Positions 1 through 12,858 of a stretch of 64,000 bases of DNA are shown here, one piece after another (position 1 is the stretch's first letter; each line of letters opens with the position of its first letter). Position numbers and translations under genes: made by a program. The notes beneath the pieces were generated by a model. It saw only the letters and a list, made by a program, of their open reading frames with translations, was not told the DNA's origin and searched no databases. This DNA is from Chaunax sp. Z400 (Eukaryota > Chordata > Actinopteri > Lophiiformes > Chaunacidae). The DNA lies in NCBI GenBank assembly GCA_037577475.1, contig CM075190.1, positions 1,206,001 to 1,270,000 on the forward strand. The letters run 5' to 3'.

Positions 1-474
1 ACGACCTTCCGTTTCCGAGATACACACATTCACTATAGGCGAACCAAACCCCATTCACTTCAATGGGAAAATAAACTTGAGTATAACTCGGGAACGGAAG
101 GTCGTAGAGACTCGGGACCATGATCCGTTGGACATAATTCGTGGTCTCTGAACACGCCAGACTTCTCCCCGAGTCTCTACGACCTTCCGTTCCCGAGATA
201 CAGACATTCAAAATACGCCCCTACTGGACATGTCATATCTTGGGAAAGGAAGGTCGCACAGACTCGGGACAAAGACTGGTGTTCTCAGAGACCACATAAA
301 CCGCTAGACGGACGTTGGTCCCGAGTCTCTACGACCTTTCGTTCCCGAGATACAAACATTCCAAAAATCACCAAAAATACATGTCATATCTCGGGAACCG
401 TAAGTCGTAGGGACTCGGTTTACCTGCTGGCGTTCTTGGAGACCCCATAAAACCATTGAAAGAGCTTATCCCCG
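1..474. repeat. Monomers B(partial)-A-C before the first T unit
   Basis: The window opens inside a B unit, 7 bp after its expected start. This B (1-171) is mixed: B1-like at ccaaacccc but B2-like at gtggtctctg, with private changes near 119-130 (gaccatgatccgttgg). A is 172-323 and carries atcttggg and accgcta. C is 324-474 with cctttcg and tagggactc. These are the versions typical of an A-C pair just before a T unit. Confidence 0.92.
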
Positions 475-2518
475 AGTCTCTACGACCTTCCGTTCAAAAG
501 TTACCAACCCGGGTACGGCCCCGATTGAGTTTTTATCCCCTTAACCTAACCTAACCCTAACCCTAACCCTAACCCCTAACCCACACTTGTCCGCTAGTCT
601 CTACGACCTTCCGTTCCCGAGATACAGACATTCAAAATACGCCCCTACTGGACATGTCATATCTCGGGAAAGGAAGGTCGCACAGACTCGGGACAAAGAC
701 TGGTGTTCTCAGAGACCACATAAACCCCGAGACGGACGTTGGTCCCGAGTCTCTACGACCTTCCGTTTCCGAGATACACACATTCACTATAGGCGAACCA
801 AACCCCATTCACTTCAATGGGAAAATAAACTTGAGTATAACTCGGGAACGGAAGGTCGTAGAGACTCGGGACCCTGATCCGTCGGACATAATTCGTGGTC
901 CCTGAACACGCCAGACTTCTCCCCGAGTCTCTACGACCTTCCGTTCCCGAGATACAAACATTCCAAAAATCACCAAAAATACATGTCATATCTCGGGAAC
1001 CGTAAGTCGTAGAGACTCGGTTTACCTGCTGGCGTTCTTGGAGACCGCATAAAACCATTGAAAGAGCTTATCCCCGAGTCTCTACGACCTTCCGTTCCCG
1101 AGATACACATTCAAAATACGCCCCTACTGGACATGTCATATCTCGGGAAAGGAAGGTCGCACAGACTCGGGACAAAGACTGGTGTTCTCAGAGACCACAT
1201 AAACCCCTAGACGGACGTTGGTCCCGAGTCTCTACGACCTTCCGTTTCCGAGATACACACATTCACTATAGGCGAACCAAAGCCCATTCACTTCAATGGG
1301 AAAATAAACTTGAGTATAACTCGGGAACGGAAGGTCGTAGAGACTCGGGACCCTGATCCGTCGGACATAATTCGTGGTCTCTGAACACGCCAGACTTCTC
1401 CCCGTGTCTCTACGACCTTCCGTTCCCGAGATACAGACATTCAAAATACGCCCCTACTGGACATGTCATATCTCGGGAAAGGAAGGTCGCACAGACTCGG
1501 GACAAAGACTGGTGTTCTCAGAGACCACATAAACCCCTAGAAGGACGTTGGTCCCGAGTCTCTACGACCTTCCGTTTCAGAGATACACACATTCACTATA
1601 GGCGAACCAAACCCCATTCACTTCAATGGGAAAATAAACTTGAGTATAACTCGGGAACGGAAGGTCGTAGAGACTCGGGACCCTGATCGGTCGGACATAA
1701 TTCGTGGTCCCTGAACACGCCAGACTTCTCCCCGAGTCTCTACGACCTTCCGTTCCCGAGATACAAACATTCCAAAAATCACCAAAAATACATGTCATAT
1801 CTCGGGAACCGTAAGTCGTAGAGACTCGGTTTACCTGCTGGCGTTCTTGGAGACTCCATAAAACCATTGAAAGAGCTTATCCCCGAGTCTCTACGACCTT
1901 CCGTTCCCGAGATACAGACATTCAAAAGACGCCCCTACTGGACATGTCATATCTCGGGAAAGGAAGGTCGCACAGACTCGGGACAAAGACTGGTGTTCTC
2001 AGAGACCACATAAACCCCTAGACGGACGTTGGTCCCGAGTCTCTACGACCTTCCGTTTCCGAGATACACACATTCACTATAGGCGAACCAAAGCCCATTC
2101 ACTTCAATGGGAAAATAAACTTGAGTATAACTCGGGAACGGAAGGTCGTAGAGACTCGGGACCCTGATCCGTCGGAAATAATTCGTGGTCTCTGAACACG
2201 CCAGACTTCTCCCCGAGTCTCTACGACCTTCCGTTCCCGAGATACAGACATTCAAAATACGCCCCTACTGGACATGTCATATCTTGGGAAAGGAAGGTCG
2301 CACAGACTCGGGACAAAGACTGGTGTTCTCAGAGACCACATAAACCGCTAGACGGACGTTGGTCCCGAGTCTCTACGACCTTTCGTTCCCGAGATACAAA
2401 CATTCCAAAAATCACCAAAAATACATGTCATATCTCGGGAACCGTAAGTCGTAGGGACTCGGTTTACCTGCTGGCGTTCTTGGAGACCCCATAAAACCAT
2501 TGAAAGAGCTTATCCCCG
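475..2518. repeat. Cassette 1: T + A B1 C A B2 A B1 C A B2 A C (2044 bp)
   Basis: T is 475-595 with the telomeric tract at 541-582. Unit starts are A 596, B1 748, C 926, A 1077, B2 1227, A 1405, B1 1557, C 1735, A 1886, B2 2038, A 2216, C 2368. Lineage markers are aaaccccgagac in the first A, a 2-bp deletion (gatacacattc) in the second A, cccgtgtctc at about 1401, tttcagag and gatcggtcgg in the second B1, and aaaagacgcc near 1924. The same set recurs at 44.7-46.8 kb. Confidence 0.95.
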
Positions 2519-3423
2519 AGTCTCTACGACCTTCCGTTCAAAAGTTACCAACCCGGGTACGGCCCCGATTGAGTTTTTATCCCCTTAACCTAACCTAACC
2601 CTAACCCTAACCCTAACCCCTAACCCACACTTGTCCGCTAGTCTCTACGACCTTCCGTTCCCGAGATACAGACATTCAAAATACGCCCCTACTGGACATG
2701 TCATATCTCGGGAAAGGAAGGTCGCACAGACTCGGGACAAAGACTGGTGTTCTCAGAGACTACATAAACCCCTAGACAGACGTTGGTCCCGAGTCTCTAC
2801 GACCTTCCGTTTCCGAGATACACACATTCACTATAGGCGAACCAAACCCCATTCACTTCAATGGGAAAATAAACTTGAGTATAACTCGGGAACGGAAGGT
2901 CGTAGAGACTCGGGACCCTGATCCGTCGGACATAATTCGTGGTCCCTGAATACGCCAGACTTCTCCCCGAGTCTCTACGACCTTCCGTTCCCGAGATACA
3001 AACATTCCAAAAATCACCAAAAATACATGTCATATCTCGGGAACCGTAAGTCGTAGAGACTCGGTTTACCTGCTGGCGTTCTTGGAGACTCCATAAAACC
3101 ATTGAAAGAGCTTATCCCCGAGTCTCTACGACCTTCCGTTCCCGAGATACAGACATTCAAAATACGCCCCTACTGGACATGTCATATCTCGGGAACGGAA
3201 GGTCGTAGAGATTCGGGACCCTGATCCGTCAGATATAATTCGTGGTCCCTGAACACGCCAGACTTCTCCCCGAGTCTCTACGACCTTCCGTTCCCGAGAT
3301 ACAAACATTCCAAAAATCACCAAAAATACATGTCATATCTCGGGAACCGTAAGTCGTAGGGACTCGGTTTACCTGCTGGCGTTCTTGGAGACCCCATAAA
3401 ACCATTGAAAGACCTTATCCCCG
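2519..3423. repeat. Cassette 2: T + A B1 C AB C (905 bp)
   Basis: T is 2519-2639 with the tract at 2585-2626. A 2640, B1 2792, C 2970, AB chimera 3121-3272, C 3273. The AB unit has the gattcggg variant and the C after it has gaaagacctt in place of gaaagagctt. Confidence 0.95.
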
Positions 3424-4815
3424 AGTCTCTACGACCTTCCGTTCAAAAGTTTCCAACCCGGGTACGGCCCCGATTGAGTTTTTATCCCCTTAACCTAACC
3501 TAACCCTAACCCTAACCCTAACCCTAACCCCTAACCCACACTCGTCCGCTAGTCTGTACGACCTTCCGTTCCCGAGATACAGACATTCAAAATACGCCCC
3601 TACTGGACATGTCATATCTCGGGAAAGGAAGGTCGCACAGACTCGGGACAAAGACTGGTGTTCTCAGAGACCACATAAACCCCTAGACGGACGTTGGTCC
3701 CGAGTCTCTACGACCTTCCGTTTCCGAGATACACACATTCACTATAGGCGAACCAAACCCCATTCACTTCAATGGGAAAATAAACTTGAGTATAACTCGG
3801 GAACGGAAGGTCGTAGAGACTCGGGACCCTGATCCGTCGGACATAATTCGTGGTCCCTGAACACGCCAGACTTCTCCCCGAGTCTCTACGACCTTCCGTT
3901 CCCGAGATACAAACATTCCAAAAATCACCAAAAATACATGTCATATCTCGGGAACCGTAAGTCGTAGAGACTCGGTTTACCTGCTGGCGTTCTTGGAGAC
4001 TCCATAAAACCATTGAAAGAGCTTATCCCCGAGTCTCTACGACCTTCCGTTCCCGAGATACAGACATTCAAAATACGCCCCTACTGGACATGTCATATCT
4101 CGGGAAAGGAAGGTCGCACAGACTCGGGACAAAGACTGGTGTTCTCAGAGACCACATAAACCCCTAGACGGACGTTGGTCCCGAGTCTCTACGACCTTCC
4201 GTTTCCGAGATACACACATTCACTATAGGCGAACCAAAGCCCATTCACTTCAATGGGAAAATAAACTTGAGTATAACTCGGGAACGGAAGGTTGTAGAGA
4301 CTCTGGACCCTGATCCGTCGACATAATTCGTGGTCTCTGAACACGCCAGACTTCTCCCCGAGTCTCTACGACCTTCCGTTCCCGAGATACAGACATTCAA
4401 AATACGCCCCTACTGGACATGTCATATCTTGGGAAAGGAAGGTCGCACAGACTCGGGACAAAGACTGGTGTTCTCAGAGACCATATAAACCCCTAGACGG
4501 ACGTTGGTCCCGAGTCTCTACGACCTTCCGTTCCCGAGATACAGACATTCAAAATACGCCCCTACTGGACATGTCATATCTCGGGAACGGAAGGTCGTAG
4601 AGACTCGGGACCCTGATCCGTCGGACATAATTCGTGGTCCCTGAACACGCCAGACTTCTCCCCGAGTCTCTACGACCTTCCGTTCCCGAGATACAAACAT
4701 TCCAAAAATCACCAAAAATACATGTCATATCTCGGGAACCGTAAGTCGTAGGGACTCGGTTTACCTGCTGGCGTTCTTGGAGACCCCATAAAACCATTGA
4801 AAGACCTTATCCCCG
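3424..4815. repeat. Cassette 3: T(127) + A B1 C A B2 A AB C
   Basis: T is 3424-3550, 127 bp, with one extra CCCTAA (tract 3490-3537) and cactcgtccgct in its tail. A 3551, B1 3703, C 3881, A 4032, B2 4184 (177 bp, one base lost near 4320), A 4361, AB 4513, C 4665. The AB unit here has gactcggg, which makes its inverted arms a perfect match. Confidence 0.94.
4506..4612. repeat. Perfect 36-bp inverted repeat in an AB monomer
   Basis: The arms at 4506-4541 and 4577-4612 are exact reverse complements over 36 bp with a 35-nt loop. The left arm runs from ggtcccgag to ccgagata, the right arm from tatctcgg to ctcgggacc. The match stops at the first base outside each end. The AB units starting at 12556, 17279, 36921, 38730, 40115, 41437 and 42759 also carry the gactcggg form. 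B units have a 27-bp exact core of the same pairing, and A and C have weaker forms. Confidence 0.95.
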
Positions 4816-5239
4816 AGTCTCTACGACCTTCCGTTCAAAAGTTACCAACCCGGGTACGGCCCCGATTGAGTTTTTATCCCCTTAACGTAACCTAACCCTA
4901 ACCCTAACCCTAACCCCTAACCCACACTTGTCCGCTAGTCTGTACGACCTTCCGTTCCCGAGATACAGACATTCAAAATACGCCCCTACTGGACATGTCA
5001 TATCTTGGGAAAGGAAGGTCGCACAGACTCGGGACAAAGACTGGTGTTCTCAGAAACCACATAAACCGCTAGACGGACGTTGGTCCCGAGTCTCTACGAC
5101 CTTTCGTTCCCGAGATACAAACATTCCAAAAATCACCAAAAATACATGTCATATCTCGGGAACCGTAAGTCGTAGGGACTCGGTTTACCTGCTGGCGTTC
5201 TTGGAGACCCCATAAAACCATTGAAAGAGCTTATCCCCG
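4816..5239. repeat. Cassette 4: T + A C (424 bp, shortest form)
   Basis: T is 4816-4936 with the tract at 4882-4923, containing one altered copy (ttaacgtaacc). A 4937 with cagaaaccac, then C 5089. No B unit is present. Confidence 0.94.
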
Positions 5240-6955
5240 AGTCTCTACGACCTTCCGTTCAAAAGTTACCAACCCGGGTACGGCCCCGATTGAGTTTTTA
5301 TCCCCTTAACCTAACCTAACCCTAACCCTAACCCTAACCCCTAACCCACACTTGTCCGCTAGTCTCTACGACCTTCCGTTCCCGAGATACAGACATTCAA
5401 AATACGCCCCTACTGGACATGTCATATCTCGGGAAAGGAAGGTCGCACAGACTCGGGACAAAGACTGGTGTTCTCAGAGACCACATAAACCCCTAGACGG
5501 ACGTTGGTCCCAGGTCTCTACGACCTTCCGTTTCCGAGATACACACATTTACTATAGGCGAACCAAACCCCATTCACTTCAATGGGAAAATAAACTTGAG
5601 TATAACTCGGGAACGGAAGGTCGTAGAGACTCGGGACCCTGATCCGTCGGACATAATTCGTGGTCCCTGAACACGCCAGACTTCTCCCCGAGTCTCTACG
5701 ACCTTCCGTTCCCGAGATACAAACATTCCAAAAATCACCAAAAATACATGTCATATCTCGGGAACCGTAAGTCGTAGAGACTCGGTTTACCTGCTGGCGT
5801 TCTTGGAGACCGCATAAAACCATTGAAAGAGCTTATCCCCGAGTCTCTACGACCTTCCGTTCCCGAGATACAGACATTCAAAATACGCCCCTACTGGACA
5901 TGTCATATCTCGGGAAAGGAAGGTCGCACAGACTCGGGACAAAGACTGGTGTTCTCAGAGACCACATAAACCCCTAGAAGGACGTTGGTCCCGAGTCTCT
6001 ACGACCTTCCGTTTCAGAGATACACACATTCACTATAGGCGAACCAAACCCCATTCACTTCAATGGGAAAATAAACTTGAGTATAACTCGGGAACGGAAG
6101 GTCGTAGAGACTCGGGACCCTGATCGGTCGGACATAATTCGTGGTCCCTGAACACGCCAGACTTCTCCCCGTGTCTCTACGACCTTCCGTTCCCGAGATA
6201 CAAACATTCCAAAAATCACCAAAAATACATGTCATATCTCGGGAACCGTAAGTCGTAGAGACTCCGTTTACCTGCTGGCGTTCTTGGAGACTCCATAAAA
6301 CCATTGAAAGAGCTTATCCCCGAGTCTCTACGACCTTCCGTTCCCGAGATACAGACATTCAAAAGACGCCCCTACTGGACATGTCATATCTCGGGAAAGG
6401 AAGGTCGCACAGACTCGGGACAAAGTCTGGTGTTCTCAGAGACCACATAAACCCCTAGACGGACGTTGGTCCCGAGTCTCTACGACCTTCCGTTTCAGAG
6501 ATACACACATTCACTATAGGCGAACCAAAGCCCATTCACTTCAATGGGAAAATAAACTTGAGTATAACTCGGGAACGGAAGGTCGTAGAGACTCGGGACC
6601 CTGATCCGTCGGAAATAATTCGTGGTCTCTGAACACGCCAGACTTCTCCCCGAGTCTCTACGACCTTCCGTTCCCGAGATACAGACATTCAAAATACGCC
6701 CCTACTGGACATGTCATATCTTGGGAAAGGAAGGTCGCACAGACTCGGGACAAAGACTGGTGTTCTCAGAGACCACATAAACCGCTAGACGGACGTTGGT
6801 CCCGAGTCTCTACGACCTTTCGTTCCCGAGATACAAACATTCCAAAAATCACCAAAAATACATGTCATATCTCGGGAACCGTAAGTCGTAGGGACTCGGT
6901 TTACCTGCTGGCGTTCTTGGAGACCCCATAAAACCATTGAAAGAGCTTATCCCCG
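5240..6955. repeat. Cassette 5: T + A B1 C A B1 C A B2 A C
   Basis: T is 5240-5360 with the tract at 5306-5347. Two 481-bp A-B1-C blocks follow, then A-B2 and A-C. The first A/B1 boundary reads ggtcccaggtctc near 5508, shared only with about 9694. The second B1 and the B2 both have tttcagag, and the second B1 ends cccgtgtctc near 6168. Confidence 0.94.
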
Positions 6956-8183
6956 AGTCTCTACGACCTTCCGTTCAAAAGTTACCAACCCGGGTACGGC
7001 CCCGATTGAGTTTTTATCCCCTTAACCTAACCTAACCCTAACCCTAACCCTAACCCACACTAGTCCGCTAGTCTCTACGACCTTCCGTTCCCGAGATACA
7101 GACATTCAAAATACGCCCCTACTGGACATGTCATATCTCGGGAAAGGAAGGTCGCACAGACTCGGGACAAAGACTGGTGTTCTCAGAGACCACATAAACC
7201 CCTAGACGGACGTTGGTCCCGAGTCTCTACGACCTTCCGTTTCCGAGATACACACATTCACTATAGGCGAACCAAACCCCATTCACTTCAATGGGAAAAT
7301 AAACTTGAGTATAACTCGGGAACGGAAGGTCGTAGAGACTCGGGACCCTGATCCGTCGGACATAATTCGTGGTCCCTGAACACGCCAGACTTCTCCCCGA
7401 GTCTCTACGACCTTCCGTTCCCGAGATACAAACATTCCAAAAATCACCAAAAATACATGTCATATCTCGGGAACCGTAAGTCGTAGAGACTCGGTTTACC
7501 TGCTGGCGTTCTTGGAGACTCCATAAAACCATTGAAAGAGCTTATCCCCGAGTCTCTACGACCTTCCGTTCCCGAGATACAGACATTCAAAATACGCCCC
7601 TAGTGGACATGTCATATCTCGGGAAAGGAAGGTCGCACAGACTCGGGACAAAGACTGGTGTTCTCAGAGACCACATAAACCCCTAGACGGACGTTGGTCC
7701 CGAGTCTCTACGACCTTCCGTTTCCGAGATACACACATTCACTATAGGCGAACCAAAGCCCATTCACTTCAATGGGAAAATAAACTTGAGTATAACTCGG
7801 GAACGGAAGGTCGTAGAGACTCGGGACCCTGATCCGTCGGACATAATTCGTGGTCTCTGAACACGCCAGACTTCTCCCCGAGTCTCTACGACCTTCCGTT
7901 CCCGAGATACAGACATTCAAAATACGCCCCTACTGGACATGTCATATCTTGGGAAAGGAAGGTCGCACAGACTCGGGACAAAGACTGGTGTTCTCAGAGA
8001 CCACATAAACCCCTAGACGGACGTTGGTCCCGAGTCTCTACGACCTTTCGTTCCCGAGATACAAACATTCCAAAAATCACCAAAAATACATGTCATATCT
8101 CGGGAACCGTAAGTCGTAGGGACTCGGTTTACCTGCTGGCGTTCTTGGAGACCCCATAAAACCATTGAAAGAGCTTATCCCCG
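6956..8183. repeat. Cassette 6: T(114) + A B1 C A B2 A C
   Basis: T is 6956-7069, 114 bp. The tract at 7022-7056 has lost the 7-bp taacccc copy found in nearly all other T units, and the tail reads cacactagtccgct. Monomers follow as 481 + 330 + 303 bp. The second A has ccctagtgg near 7599, shared with about 8836 in the next cassette. Confidence 0.94.
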
Positions 8184-9419
8184 AGTCTCTACGACCTTCC
8201 GTTCAAAAGTTACCAACTCGGGTACGGCCCCGATTGAGTTTTTATCCCCTTAACCTAACCTAACCCTAACCCTAACCCTAACCCCTAACCCACACTTGTC
8301 CGCTAGTCTCTACGACCTTCCGTTCCCGAGATACAGACATTCAAAATACGCCCCTACTGGACATGTCATATCTCGGGAAAGGAAGGTCGCACAGACTCGG
8401 GACAAAGACTGGTGTTCTCAGAGACCACATAAACCCCTAGACGGACGTTGGTCCCGAGTCTCTACGACCTTCCGTTTCCGAGATACACACATTCACTATA
8501 GGCGAACCAAACCCCATTCACTTCAATGGGAAAATAAACTTGAGTATAACTCGGGAACGGATGGTCGTAGAGACTCGGGACCCTGATCCGTCGGACATAA
8601 TTCGTGGTCCCTGAACACGCCAGACTTCTCCCCGAGTCTCTACGACCTTCCGTTCCCGAGATACAAACATTCCAAAAATCACCAAAAATACATGTCATAT
8701 CTCGGGAACCGTAAGTCGTAGAGACTCGGTTTACCTGCTGGCGTTCTTGGAGACTCCATAAAACCATTGAAAGAGCTTATCCCCGAGTCTCTACGACCTT
8801 CCGTTCCCGAGATACAGACATTCAAAATACGCCCCTAGTGGACATGTCATATCTCGGGAAAGGAAGGTCGCACAGACTCGGGACAAAGACTGGTGTTCTC
8901 AGAGACCACATAAACCCCTAGACGGACGTTGGTCCCGAGTCTCTACGACCTTCCGTTTCCGAGATACACACATTCACTATAGGCGAACCAAAGCCCATTC
9001 ACTTCAATGGGAAAATAAACTTGAGTATAACTCGGGAACGGAAGGTCGTAGAGACTCTGGACCCTGATCCGTCGGACATAATTCGTGGTCTCTGAACACG
9101 CCAGACTTCTCCCCGAGTCTCTACGACCTTCCGTTCCCGAGATACAGACATTCAAAATACGCCCCTACTGGACATGTCATATCTTGGGAAAGGAAGGTCG
9201 CACAGACTCGGGACAAAGACTGGTGTTCTCAGAGACCACATAAACCCCTAGACGGACGTTGGTCCCGAGTCTCTACGACCTTCCGTTCCCGAGATACAGA
9301 CATTCAAAATACGCCCCTACTGGACATGTCATATCTCGGGAACCGTAAGTCGTAGGGCCTCGGTTTACCTGCTGGCGTTCTTGGAGACCCCATAAAACCA
9401 TTGAAAGAGCTTATCCCCG
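8184..9419. repeat. Cassette 7: T + A B1 C A B2 A AC-chimera
   Basis: T is 8184-8304 with the tract at 8250-8291. It reads caactcggg where other copies have caacccggg, so the CCCGGG palindrome is lost. The last unit, 9268-9419, is A up to atctcgggaac and C afterwards, with gggcctcgg. The first B1 has ggatggtcg near 8560. Confidence 0.93.
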
Positions 9420-11471
9420 AGTCTCTACGACCTTCCGTTCAAAAGTTACCAACCCGGGTACGGCCCCGATTGAGTTTTTATCCCCTTAACCTAACCTAAC
9501 CCTAACCCTAACCCTAACCCTAACCCCTAACCCACACTTGTCCGCTAGTCTCTACGACCTTCCGTTCCCGAGATACAGACATTCAAAATACGCCCCTACT
9601 GGACATGTCATATCTCGGGAAAGGAAGGTCGCACAGACTCGGGACAAAGACTGGTGTTCTCAGAGACCACATAAACCCCTAGACGGACGTTGGTCCCAGG
9701 TCTCTACGACCTTCCGTTTCCGAGATACACACATTCACTATAGGCGAACCAAACCCCATTCACTTCAATGGGAAAATAAACTTGAGTATAACTCGGGAAC
9801 GGAAGGTCGTAGAGACTCGGGACCCTGATCCGTCTGACATAATTCGTGGTCCCTGAACACGCCAGACTTCTCCCCGAGTCTCTACGACCTTCCGTTCCCG
9901 AGATACAAACATTCCAAAAATCACCAAAAATACATGTCATATCTCGGGAACCGTAAGTCGTAGAGACTCGGTTTACCTGCTGGCGTTCTTGGAGACTGCA
10001 TAAAACCATTGAAAGAGCTTATCCCCGAGTCTCTACGACCTTCCGTTCCCGAGATACAGACATTCAAAATACGCCCCTACTGGACATGTCATATCTCGGG
10101 AAAGGAAGGTCGCACAGACTCGGGACAAAGACTGGTGTTCTCAGAGACCACATAAACCCCTAGAAGGACGTTGGTCCCGAGTCTCTACGACCTTCCGTTT
10201 CCGAGATACACACATTCACTATAGGCGAACCAAAGCCCATTCACTTCAATGGGAAAATAAACTTGAGTATAACTCGGGAACGGAAGGTCGTAGAGACTCG
10301 GGACCCTGATCCGTCGGACATAATTCGTGGTCTCTGAACACGCCAGACTTCTCCCCGTGTCTCTACGACCTTCCGTTCCCGAGATACAGACATTCAAAAT
10401 ACGCCCCTACTGGACATGTCATATCTCGGGAAAGGAAGGTCGCACAGACTCGGGACAAAGACTGGTGTTCTCAGAGACCACATAAACCCCTAGAAGGACG
10501 TTGGTCCCGAGTCTCTACGACCTTCCGTTTCAGAGATACACACATTCACTATAGGCGAACCAAACCCCATTCACTTCAATGGGAAAATAAACTTGAGTAT
10601 AACTCGGGAACGGAAGGTCGTAGAGACTCGGGACCCTGATCGGTCGGACATAATTCGTGGTCCCTGAACACGCCAGACTTCTCCCCGAGTCTCTACGACC
10701 TTCCGTTCCCGAGATACAAACATTCCAAAAATCACCAAAAATACATGTCATATCTCGGGAACCGTAAGTCGTAGAGACTCGGTTTACCTGCTGGCGTTCT
10801 TGGAGACTCCATAAAACCATTGAAAGAGCTTATCCCCGAGTCTCTACGACCTTCCGTTCCCGAGATACAGACATTCAAAATACGCCCCTACTGGACATGT
10901 CATATCTCGGGAAAGGAAGGTCGCACAGACTCGGGACAAAGTCTGGTGTTCTCAGAGACCACATAAACCCCTAGACGGACGTTGGTCCCGAGTCTCTACG
11001 ACCTTCCGTTTCCGAGATACACACATTCACTATAGGCGAACCAAAGCCCATTCACTTCAATGGGAAAATAAACTTGAGTATAACTCGGGAACGGAAGGTC
11101 GTAGAGACTCGGGACCCTGATCCGTCGGACATAATTCGTGGTCTCTGAACACGCCAGACTTCTCCCCGAGTCTCTACGACCTTCCGTTCCCGAGATACAG
11201 ACATTCAAAATACGCCCCTACTGGACATGTCATATCTTGGGAAAGGAAGGTCGCACAGACTCGGGACAAAGACTGGTGTTCTCAGAGACCACATAAACCG
11301 CTAGACGGACGTTGGTCCCGAGTCTCTACGACCTTTAGTTCCCGAGATACAAACATTCCAAAAATCACCAAAAATACATGTCATATCTCGGGAACCGTAA
11401 GTCGTAGGGCCTCGGTTTACCTGCTGGCGTTCTTGGAGACCCCATAAAACCATTGAAAGAGCTTATCCCCG
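9420..11471. repeat. Cassette 8: T(127) + A B1 C A B2 A B1 C A B2 A C
   Basis: T is 9420-9546, 127 bp, with one extra CCCTAA (tract 9486-9533). This is the same 12-monomer order as cassette 1 but without the 2-bp deletion in the second A. The last C has private cctttagttcc near 11333 and gggcctcgg near 11407, the latter shared with the chimera that ends cassette 7. Confidence 0.94.
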
Positions 11472-12858
11472 AGTCTCTACGACCTTCCGTTCAAAAGTTA
11501 CCAACCCGGGTACGGCCCCGATTGAGTTTTTATCCCCTTAACCTAACCTAACCCTAACCCTAACCCTAACCCCTAACCCACACTTGTCCGCTAGTCTCTA
11601 CGACCTTCCGTTCCCGAGATACAGACATTCAAAATACGCCCCTACTGGACATGTCATATCTCGGGAAAGGAAGGTCGCACAGACTCGGGACAAAGACTGG
11701 TGTTCTCAGAGACCACATAAACTCCTAGACGGACGTTGGTCCCGAGTCTCTACGACCTTCCGTTTCCGAGATACACACATTCACTATAGGCGAACCAAAC
11801 CCCATTCACTTCAATGGGAAAATAAACTTGAGTATAACTCGGGAACGGAAGGTCGTAGAGACTCGGGACCCTGATCCGTCGGACATAATTCGTGGTCCCT
11901 GAACACGCCAGACTTCTCCCCGAGTCTCTACGACCTTCCGTTCCCGAGATACAAACATTCCAAAAATCACCAAAAATACATGTCATATCTCGGGAACCGT
12001 AAGTCGTAGAGACTCGGTTTACCTGCTGGCGTTCTTGGAGACTCCATAAAACCATTGAAAGAGCTTATCCCCGAGTCTCTACGACCTTCCGTTCCCGAGA
12101 TACAGACATTCAAAATACGCCCCTACTGGACATGTCATATCTCGGGAAAGGAAGTTCGCACAGACTCGGGACAAAGACTGGTGTTCTCAGAGACCACATA
12201 AACCCCTAGACGGACGTTGGTCCCGAGTCTCTACGACCTTCCGTTTCCGAGATACACACATTCACTATAGGCGAACCAAAGCCCATTCACTTCAATGGGA
12301 AAATAAACTTGAGTATAACTCGGGAACGGAAGGTCGTAGAGACTCTGGACCCTGATCCGTCGGACATAATTCGTGGTCTCTGAACACGCCAGACTTCTCC
12401 CCGAGTCTCTACGACCTTCCGTTCCCGAGATACAGACATTCAAAATACGCCCCTACTGGACATGTCATATCTTGGGAAAGGAAGGTCGCACAGACTCGGG
12501 ACAAAGACTGGTGTTCTCAGAGACCACATAAACCCCTAGACGGACGTTGGTCCCGAGTCTCTACGACCTTCCGTTCCCGAGATACAGACATTCAAAATAC
12601 GCCCCTACTGGACATGTCATATCTCGGGAACGGAAGGTCGTAGAGACTCGGGACCCTGATCCGTCGGACATAATTCGTGGTCCCTGAACACGCCAGACTT
12701 CTCCCCGAGTCTCTACGACCTTCCGTTCCCGAGATACAAACATTCCAAAAATCACCAAAAATACATGTCATATCTCGGGAACCGTAAGTCGTAGGGACTC
12801 GGTTTACCTGCTGGCGTTCTTGGAGACCCCATAAAACCATTGAAAGACCTTATCCCCG
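11472..12858. repeat. Cassette 9: T + A B1 C A B2 A AB C (1387 bp)
   Basis: T is 11472-11592 with the tract at 11538-11579. The AB chimera is 12556-12707 (gactcggg form), followed by C with gaaagacctt. B2 has agactctgg, as in cassettes 3, 7 and 11. Private changes include aaactcctag near 11721 and gaagttcgc near 12152. Confidence 0.94.

Noticed and set aside
541..582. A true chromosome terminus or a newly healed telomere
   Set aside because: The tracts are only 32-48 bp, degenerate, internal, and copied in the same frame 52 times. None runs to a sequence end.
475..595. Promoter or terminator in the T unit (AT-rich gagtttttatcccc before the tract)
   Set aside because: There is no recognisable TATA box spacing or initiator, no downstream gene, and no hairpin plus T-run. 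Transcription of the array is possible but not shown by the sequence.
4506..4612. MITE-like or terminal-inverted-repeat transposon
   Set aside because: The inverted arms are boxes shared by every monomer. There is no target-site duplication and no empty site, and the array structure explains the pairing.
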